From assembly GCA_000690595.2 (NCBI GenBank), contig JHUT02000001.1, positions 558,001 through 622,000 on the forward strand: a stretch of 64,000 nt of DNA. Direction: 5' to 3'. The stretch's first letter is position 1. The number at the start of each line of letters is the position of its first letter. Position numbers and translations under genes: made by a program. The notes under the pieces are model-generated. The model made no database searches. It was not told where the DNA came from and worked only from the letters and a program-made list of their open reading frames with translations. Source of the DNA: Natrinema mahii. Its GTDB lineage: Archaea; Halobacteriota; Halobacteria; Halobacteriales; Natrialbaceae. This document shows, in pieces, positions 58,906 to 64,000 of the stretch.

Positions 58906-60143
58906 GGCGACACCTCCGTCGCCGTCTCGACGGGCGGCGGTGGCCGCGAGTCGCGATCATCGCCGACGCAGCGCTGGAGGGTGACTTTCTCCCCCGCGAC
59001 GAACACCGACTCCCGTTCCTCGAGTCCCTCCGAATCCGGATCGAGCTGCCACCGGTTCCGGTCGGCAACGGGCTTTGCTTCCGCCGTCTCGATCCCATCT
59101 GCGTCGGCCGGTAAACTCGCCGCAACGGGGTGGATCGAATCGTCGGTCTCGGCCGCCTCGAGCGTCGATGCGATCGCACCGCCGGAGACGTGCCGGACCG
59201 CGTAGCCCGCGCGCTCGAGGCGGGCGATCGCCTCCCGTTCGGGGTCGTGGCCGGCCGCGGGAACGGCAATGCGAACGCGATCCGCGGCCAGTAGCGGCGC
59301 GGCGTCGGTTGCGGGAACGGCGACGGTAACGGCCCCGTACTCGTCGACCGAGTCGTCGGTCCCCGCCCCTCGCCCCGCGCGAGCGTCCCGGTCGGCGGAC
59401 AGGACGGTCCCGGCTGTCGACGCGTCTCGAGCGGAGACCTCGACAGTCGTCCCGGGGTCCAGCTCGGGCGGAGACGGGGCGGAGACCGAAACCGCACGCC
59501 AGCCGTCCGGGACCGACGCGGCGACGCCGTCGGTCGGCGGTGCGGCGGCGACGGTCGCCCGTCCGCGGCCGTCGACCGACACCGACGCGGCCGTCAGGTC
59601 GTACTCGGTGCGGAGCCGGGTCGCCAGCCGGCTCTCGAGGGCCGAAAGCGGCAGGTCCGCGGGCAGTCGCCACGCGTCCGCCTCGATCGCCGCCCGAACG
59701 TCCGGTGATAGCGGCGGGTAGCCGTCGATATCGCGAACGTCGCCGGTCGTCCGGATCTGCACCTGTCCCATGGCATCGACCGCGTCGATGGCAGCGGCCG
59801 ACAGCGACCGCCTCCGGACGGTCGGTCGATCGGCCCCGATCGGGAGTTCCGCGGCGACGCGTTCGCCCTGACTTACCGCGAAAACAGCAAGCAGGGCGAT
59901 GACGATCACCGCGGCCACGAATCGAGGGACCTGCGCCCGGCCGACCCCACCGTCGAAGAGGCCGACGAGATAGCCGTTGCATCCGGCGAGCCCGAGGCCG
60001 ATACCGACGCCGGCCGGAAGCGGGAGTCCCCGATTCCGGCAGTCGGTCACGGCGGCGAGGGCACCGACGGCGATCGCGGGACCGATGCCGACGACGAAAC
60101 CGAACGCGACGCCGACGACGAGTTCCGTCGTGATTTCGATCAT
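58902..60143 (-). CDS. Membrane protein with TrkA-C-like domain, partner 2
   Basis: The 413-residue protein opens with hydrophobic segments (VVGVAFGFVVGIGPAIAVGALAAV, LPAGVGIGLGLAGCNGYLVGLF, RFVAAVIVIALLAVFAVS), then a long soluble region. That region has ADAWRLPADLPLSALESRLATRLRTEYDL, matching the corresponding block of partner 1, and an RCK_C-like end EERESVFVAGEKVTLQRC. Partners 1 and 2 look like diverged duplicates that form a heteromeric membrane complex. They overlap by ATGA. A potassium- or nucleotide-sensing role is inferred only. Confidence 0.7.
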   Translation of the reverse strand: MIEITTELVVGVAFGFVVGIGPAIAVGALAAVTDCRNRGLPLPAGVGIGLGLAGCNGYLVGLFDGGVGRAQVPRFVAAVIVIALLAVFAVSQGERVAAELPIGADRPTVRRRSLSAAAIDAVDAMGQVQIRTTGDVRDIDGYPPLSPDVRAAIEADAWRLPADLPLSALESRLATRLRTEYDLTAASVSVDGRGRATVAAAPPTDGVAASVPDGWRAVSVSAPSPPELDPGTTVEVSARDASTAGTVLSADRDARAGRGAGTDDSVDEYGAVTVAVPATDAAPLLAADRVRIAVPAAGHDPEREAIARLERAGYAVRHVSGGAIASTLEAAETDDSIHPVAASLPADADGIETAEAKPVADRNRWQLDPDSEGLEERESVFVAGEKVTLQRCVGDDRDSRPPPPVETATEVSP

Positions 60144-60162
60144 CGGTGGCCGGTGCCGCCGG

Positions 60163-60678
60163 TCATCGGGAGACCACCCGGATGGTCGGGTTCGGCTGCT
60201 CGTCGATGTAGTTGCTGTCCGACGGCGGGATCACCTCGAGCTGGATCGACCCCATGTCCTGATCGGCCCGCAGGCTCTGGTCGCCGCCGAAATCGAGCTG
60301 TGCGTGATTGTCGTCGCCGGTCGATTCGTCGAGGACGCCGTCGAGCTGTGCCGAGTCGGCGGTCGCGACGATCGTCGCGTCCGAGACGTTGTTCCCGTTC
60401 TCGTCGATCGCGTAGACGTCGACTGTCGCGTCGCTCCCGGTCGCGTCCGCTTCGATCACCTGATCGTCGTCGGCGATCTTCACGGTCACTTCCGTATCGC
60501 CGACGCTGCCGATCCCGCCGAGCATGTTCAGCATGATCGCCAGCGCCGCAACCCCGACGACCAGCGCGATGACCAGTCGGATCGGCAGTCCCTCGATCGC
60601 GCGGTCGTCGCGAGCGAACGACGACGCCGAGCGATGCAGTCCGTCTCTCGAATCGGAATCGGTCCGGTTCGAACTCAT
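60163..60678 (-). CDS. Single-span membrane protein with beta-rich exterior (DUF7382-like)
   Basis: The 171-residue protein has an acidic, Ser-rich cytosolic start, one transmembrane segment (PIRLVIALVVGVAALAIMLNML, residues about 32-53), and an extracytosolic carboxypeptidase-regulatory-like domain (TEVTVKIADDDQVIEADATGSDATVDVYAIDENGNNVSDATIVATADS). The RAIEGLPIRL run before the membrane segment recalls prepilin-like signals of haloarchaeal pilins, but the usual Q/AVS pattern is absent. It lies upstream of the RCK_C pair, close enough to share their transcript. Confidence 0.7.
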   Translation of the reverse strand: MSSNRTDSDSRDGLHRSASSFARDDRAIEGLPIRLVIALVVGVAALAIMLNMLGGIGSVGDTEVTVKIADDDQVIEADATGSDATVDVYAIDENGNNVSDATIVATADSAQLDGVLDESTGDDNHAQLDFGGDQSLRADQDMGSIQLEVIPPSDSNYIDEQPNPTIRVVSR

Positions 60679-60752
60679 GGGCGTGCTGGCCGCGGCTTCC
60701 GTTTTAAACGGTGGGACGCGGGTTCAAATACGAAGCCGCGGGAGTCGGGGGC

Positions 60753-61829
60753 GTGAGCTTCGTACTCGGTCGCGACGCCGACCGCGAGAACGGTCCGGTC
60801 TGCCGGCTCGGTGTCTACCGCGCGCTCGACGGCAGCGACGGCGCCCCGCTCGCACTCGATCTGGACTCCCCGCACGCGATCGCCCTCGTCGGCAAACGCG
60901 GCTACGGCAAGTCCCACACGATGGGCGTGATCGCGGAGGGGCTCGCGCGGGCACGCGGTCTCGCACCAGTCGTCGTCGATCCGATGGGGGCGTTCGCAAC
61001 GCTTGCGGCGTCGGCGGACGGTGAACCGGTCCCGGCGACGGTCGTCGCGGAGCCGACGGTCGCGCCCGCGTCGCTCGATCCCCGGTCGTGGTGTTCCCTG
61101 CTCGGCCTCTCGCCGGAAAGCGCCGCCGGGAGTCTCCTCTGGCGGGCCGCACAGGCCGAATCCACGATCGACGGCATGCGAACGCACGTCGAGTCGGCGG
61201 ACGCGGCACGCGCTGCGAGACGCGCCGCGACGAACCACCTGCGGCTGGCCGACTCGTGGAACGTCTTCGACGCCGACGGGCTCGGTGCTCGAGCGCTCGC
61301 CGGTCCCGAAATAACGGTCGCCGACGTCTCCGGCCTCTCGGCCGCCCCGATGAACGCCGTCTGTCGCGGGATCGCCGAAGCGCTGTACCGCGCCCGCGTC
61401 GACGCCGCGATCGACCGGCTCCCCTGGCTCTTGCTCGACGAGGCCCACACCTTCTTCGACGGCGTGGCCGCACCCGCCCTCGAGACGATCCTGACCCGCG
61501 GCCGCGCGCCCGGCGTCAGCCTCGTGGCCGCGACACAGCGCCCGAGTGCGCTCCCCGATGTCGGGATTTCACAGTCCGACATCCTCGTCTCGCACCGGCT
61601 TACCGCGGGGGACGATCTGGCGGCGCTCGAGGCCGCCCAGCCGACGTACGTCGGCGGCTCGCTGGCCGACGCCGATCGGCTGCCGGAGGCCCCCGGCGAG
61701 GTCCTCGTGATCGACGACGCCACGGAGACGGTCCACGCGGGGCGGGTGCGGGAGCGAGACACACCACACGGCGGCGAGAGCCCGGCCGCGAGCGACGTGG
61801 TCGTTCGTCCCGACTATAGTAGCCACTGA
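60753..61829 (+). CDS. HerA/DUF87-type ATPase
   Basis: About 358 residues from the GTG at 60753 (VSFVLGRDADRENGPVCRLGVYRALDG). The P-loop is VGKRGYGKSHTMGVIAEGL, with a Walker-B-like LPWLLLDEAHTFFDG and the sensor stretch GVSLVAATQRPSALPDVGISQSDILVSHRLT, all typical of HerA/FtsK-like translocases in archaea. Its last residues SSH and its TGA lie in palindromic element copy 3. Without the element the frame would stop at a TAG immediately after Pro-Asp. An upstream GTG at 60711 is less conserved, and a TATA-like TTCAAATA lies about 28 bases before 60753. Confidence 0.88.
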   Translation: MSFVLGRDADRENGPVCRLGVYRALDGSDGAPLALDLDSPHAIALVGKRGYGKSHTMGVIAEGLARARGLAPVVVDPMGAFATLAASADGEPVPATVVAEPTVAPASLDPRSWCSLLGLSPESAAGSLLWRAAQAESTIDGMRTHVESADAARAARRAATNHLRLADSWNVFDADGLGARALAGPEITVADVSGLSAAPMNAVCRGIAEALYRARVDAAIDRLPWLLLDEAHTFFDGVAAPALETILTRGRAPGVSLVAATQRPSALPDVGISQSDILVSHRLTAGDDLAALEAAQPTYVGGSLADADRLPEAPGEVLVIDDATETVHAGRVRERDTPHGGESPAASDVVVRPDYSSH

Positions 61830-61896
61830 AAGTCATTGCACACCCGATCGCACGACGGCTGTGCGACCGGTGTGTAAATCGTTTCAGTTGTTACTA
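61817..61896. repeat. 80-bp palindromic TA element, copy 3
   Basis: Exactly 80 bp, flanked by TA at 61815-61816 and 61897-61898. It begins TAGTAGCCACTGAAAGTC and ends ATCGTTTCAGTTGTTACTA. It is in the same orientation relative to the HerA-like gene as copies 1 and 2 are to theirs. The target before insertion would read GAC TAG, a stop codon. The insertion therefore extended the protein by Tyr-Ser-Ser-His and replaced TAG by the element's own TGA. Confidence 0.85.
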
Positions 61897-61971
61897 TAGC
61901 GACCAAACGGCCGTCTCGCGGTTCCGTAGGGTATCCGACCGGCGAAACAGCGACGAAAAGGGGGATTCGCG

Positions 61972-64000
61972 TTACTGGAAGCCGATCCGGCTGCCGCGAC
62001 GCCCCGTCGGGTCGGGACCGCCGCCGCCACCGCCGCGGAACTCCTCTTCGATCCGCTCGTAGTAGTCGAGGATGTCGTCGGTGATCGTCGGCCGGACGTT
62101 CTCCATGGCCTGCCGGAAGTGTCGCATCTCGACGATGTCGGCCTCCTCGTCCTCGCGCAGCGCCTCGATGGCCGCCTCGCGGGCGATCGACTCGAGGTCG
62201 CTGCCGACGTAGCCGTCCGTGATCTCGGCGATCTCGCGCAGGGTGACGTCGGCGGCCAGCGGCGTGTCCTCGGTGTGGATCTCGAGGATGCGTTCGCGGC
62301 CGTCGACGTCGGGCTGGCCGATCATGACCAGCCGGTCGAAGCGGCCCGAGCGCAGCAGTGCGGGGTCGATCATGTCCGGGCGGTTGGTCGCGCCGATGAC
62401 CATCACGTCGCCCATGTCCTCGAGGCCGTCGAGTTCGGTCAGCAGCTGGTTGACGACCCGCTCGGAGACGTTCGAGCCGGTCTCACCGCCCCGGCCGGGC
62501 GCGAGCGCGTCGAGTTCGTCGAAGAAGATGACCGTCGGCGAGACCTGCCGGGCCTTGCGGAAGGTCTGGCGGATAGCCTTCTCCGACTCACCGACCCACT
62601 TCGAGAGCAGCTGCGGGCCACGCACCGAGATGAAGTTGGCGTTGGTCTCGTTGGCGACGGCTTTTGCCATCAGCGTCTTCCCGGTGCCCGGCGGGCCGTA
62701 CAGCAAGACGCCGGCAGGCGGGTCGACGCCGAGCCGATCGAACCGCTCGGGGTTCGAGAGCGGCCACTCGACCGATTCCTGGACCTGGTCCTTGGCGTCG
62801 TGGAGGCCGCCGACGTCGTCCCAGGAAATCTTCGGTAGCTCCACGAGGACCTCCCGCATCGCCGAGGGTTCGACCTCGTTCAAGGCCCCGCGGAAGTCCT
62901 CCCGTTTGACGATCATCCGGTCGATCAGGCTCGGCGGGATGTCCTCCTCGTCGAGGTCGATCTCGGGGAGGTACCGCCGCAGCGCCTTCATCGCGGCCTC
63001 CTTGGTGAGACTCTCGATGTCGGCTCCGACGAAGCCGTGGGTCTCGTCGGCCAGATGGCCGAGGCTGACGTCGTCGGAGAGGGGCATCCCACGGGTGTGG
63101 ATCTGCAGGATCTCCTCGCGGCCCGTCTCGTCGGGGACGCCGATCTCGATCTCGCGGTCGAACCGGCCCGGGCGACGCAGCGCCGGATCGACGCTGTCGA
63201 CGCGGTTGGTCGCCGCGATGACGATGACCTGCCCCCGGGACTCGAGGCCGTCCATCATCGTCAGGAGTTGGGCGACGACGCGGCGTTCGACCTCGCCGGT
63301 GACGTCCTCACGTTTCGGGGCGATGGAGTCGAGTTCGTCGATGAAGATGATCGAGGGCGATTCCTCGGTCGCGTCCTCGAAGATCTCCCTGAGTTGCTGT
63401 TCGGACTCGCCGTAGTACTTCGAGATGATCTCCGGCCCGGCGATAGAGAAGAAACTGGCGGAGGTCTCGTTGGCGACCGCTTTGGCTAGCAGGGTCTTTC
63501 CGGTGCCCGGCGGCCCGTGCAGCAGGACGCCCTGTGGCGGCTCGATGCCGAGCTTCTTGAAGATCTGCGGGTGTTTCATCGGGAGCTCGACCATCTCCCT
63601 GACCCGCTGGATCTCGTTTTGGAGGCCGCCGATGTCCTCGTAGGTGATCCCGCCACCGGTCTTCTCGAAGCCCGAGATCGGCTCCTCACGGAGTTCGACG
63701 TCGGTGTCCTCGGTGATGAGGACCACCCCCTCGGGCTCGGTCTCGACGGCGATCAGCGGAATCGCCTGTCCGGGCGATCGCATGAACGGATGGTTCGTCG
63801 AGGACATCACCGGGACGATGTCGCGACCGACGACCGGTCGTTTCAAGATCTGGCGTTTCACCATGCCGGCGGCGTCGGAACCGAACTGGACCGACGCCTC
63901 CTCCGGCGGCGCGAGGACGAGCTTGTCGGCTTTCGTCGCCTCGGCCTTGCGGATCGTCACCCGCTCGCCGATGCCGACGTCGGCGTTCTGGCGCGTGAAG
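61972..64000 (-). CDS. CDC48/p97-family AAA ATPase, paralogue 2 (N-terminus outside window)
   Basis: At least 675 residues of the p97-type unfoldase are visible; the frame continues beyond base 64000 through [20 protein letters not shown], which is part of the N domain, so the true start is outside. D1 has [30 protein letters not shown] and D2 [22 protein letters not shown], with [15 protein letters not shown] and [15 protein letters not shown]. The Gly-rich tail GGGGGGPDP precedes a C-terminal SRIGFQ. This is the standard, longer-conserved haloarchaeal CDC48 and lies only four kilobases from paralogue 1. Confidence 0.95.
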   Translation of the reverse strand, partial: FTRQNADVGIGERVTIRKAEATKADKLVLAPPEEASVQFGSDAAGMVKRQILKRPVVGRDIVPVMSSTNHPFMRSPGQAIPLIAVETEPEGVVLITEDTDVELREEPISGFEKTGGGITYEDIGGLQNEIQRVREMVELPMKHPQIFKKLGIEPPQGVLLHGPPGTGKTLLAKAVANETSASFFSIAGPEIISKYYGESEQQLREIFEDATEESPSIIFIDELDSIAPKREDVTGEVERRVVAQLLTMMDGLESRGQVIVIAATNRVDSVDPALRRPGRFDREIEIGVPDETGREEILQIHTRGMPLSDDVSLGHLADETHGFVGADIESLTKEAAMKALRRYLPEIDLDEEDIPPSLIDRMIVKREDFRGALNEVEPSAMREVLVELPKISWDDVGGLHDAKDQVQESVEWPLSNPERFDRLGVDPPAGVLLYGPPGTGKTLMAKAVANETNANFISVRGPQLLSKWVGESEKAIRQTFRKARQVSPTVIFFDELDALAPGRGGETGSNVSERVVNQLLTELDGLEDMGDVMVIGATNRPDMIDPALLRSGRFDRLVMIGQPDVDGRERILEIHTEDTPLAADVTLREIAEITDGYVGSDLESIAREAAIEALREDEEADIVEMRHFRQAMENVRPTITDDILDYYERIEEEFRGGGGGGPDPTGRRGSRIGFQ

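Overview
The window is a GC-rich piece of a haloarchaeal chromosome, most likely from the Natrinema/Haloterrigena/Natronorubrum group. The evidence is the very acidic proteins, archaeal information genes (TFB, S8e, two CDC48-type AAA ATPases), Tat lipoproteins, a PGF-CTERM S-layer-type glycoprotein, the haloarchaeal PHA synthase cluster, and TATA boxes about 27 bases upstream of many starts, which implies leaderless mRNAs. Almost all of it is ordinary chromosomal coding sequence. The accessory patches are at 3.2-3.8 kb, 6.6-10.1 kb, 26.0-26.8 kb and 50.2-51.4 kb.

Layout. 0-6.6 kb: a truncated gene, an MTH865-like protein, an RHH regulator with a palindrome-rich promoter, cobyric acid synthase, a gene split by a short palindromic element, and a winged-helix regulator followed by an ABC exporter pair. 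6.6-10.1 kb: a transposase remnant and a large ice-binding-like Tat lipoprotein with five exact 297-bp repeats and a lysine-rich tail. 10-25 kb: cobalamin adenosyltransferase, a GlpA-like oxidoreductase, a microprotein pair, MsrA, a crotonase, a riboflavin reductase, a phosphate group (metallophosphatase, PPK1, PhoU-type regulator), S8e, a PQQ-propeller lipoprotein, MaeB and CoaD. 25-27 kb: a TFB-like fragment, tRNA-Leu(TAG) with a duplicated 3' end and hairpins, and a phiH1-repressor-like gene. 27-33 kb: diadenylate cyclase with an MscS channel, then nucleoside and sugar-phosphate enzymes. 32.4-37.2 kb: the PHA cluster phaJ / phaR-phaP-phaE-phaC-phaB. 37-46 kb: a flavin oxidoreductase, MoaC, NAD(P)HX repair, acylphosphatase, Ogg, small conserved proteins and TFB. 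46-51.4 kb: a glutaredoxin-thioredoxin reductase fusion, an S-layer-type glycoprotein and a MazEF-like pair. 51.5-64 kb: chorismate mutase and shikimate kinase, small conserved proteins, an R2-like oxidase, an HTH regulator, two CDC48 paralogues, two RCK_C-type membrane proteins and a HerA-like ATPase.

The most unusual structure is an 80-bp near-palindrome present three times (369-449, 3461-3540, 61817-61896). Each copy has ends of the form TAGTAGC...GCTACTA. Two copies are flanked by a duplicated TA; the third keeps one TA with the other mutated. Removing copy 2 with one TA restores a 192-residue reading frame. Removing copies 1 and 3 leaves a TAG stop codon exactly at the target. So two copies appear to have jumped into the TA of a stop codon, giving the host protein a four-to-five-residue tail and a new TGA. 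All three copies lie in the same orientation relative to the interrupted gene, and the hairpin arms covary. I know of no published name for this element.
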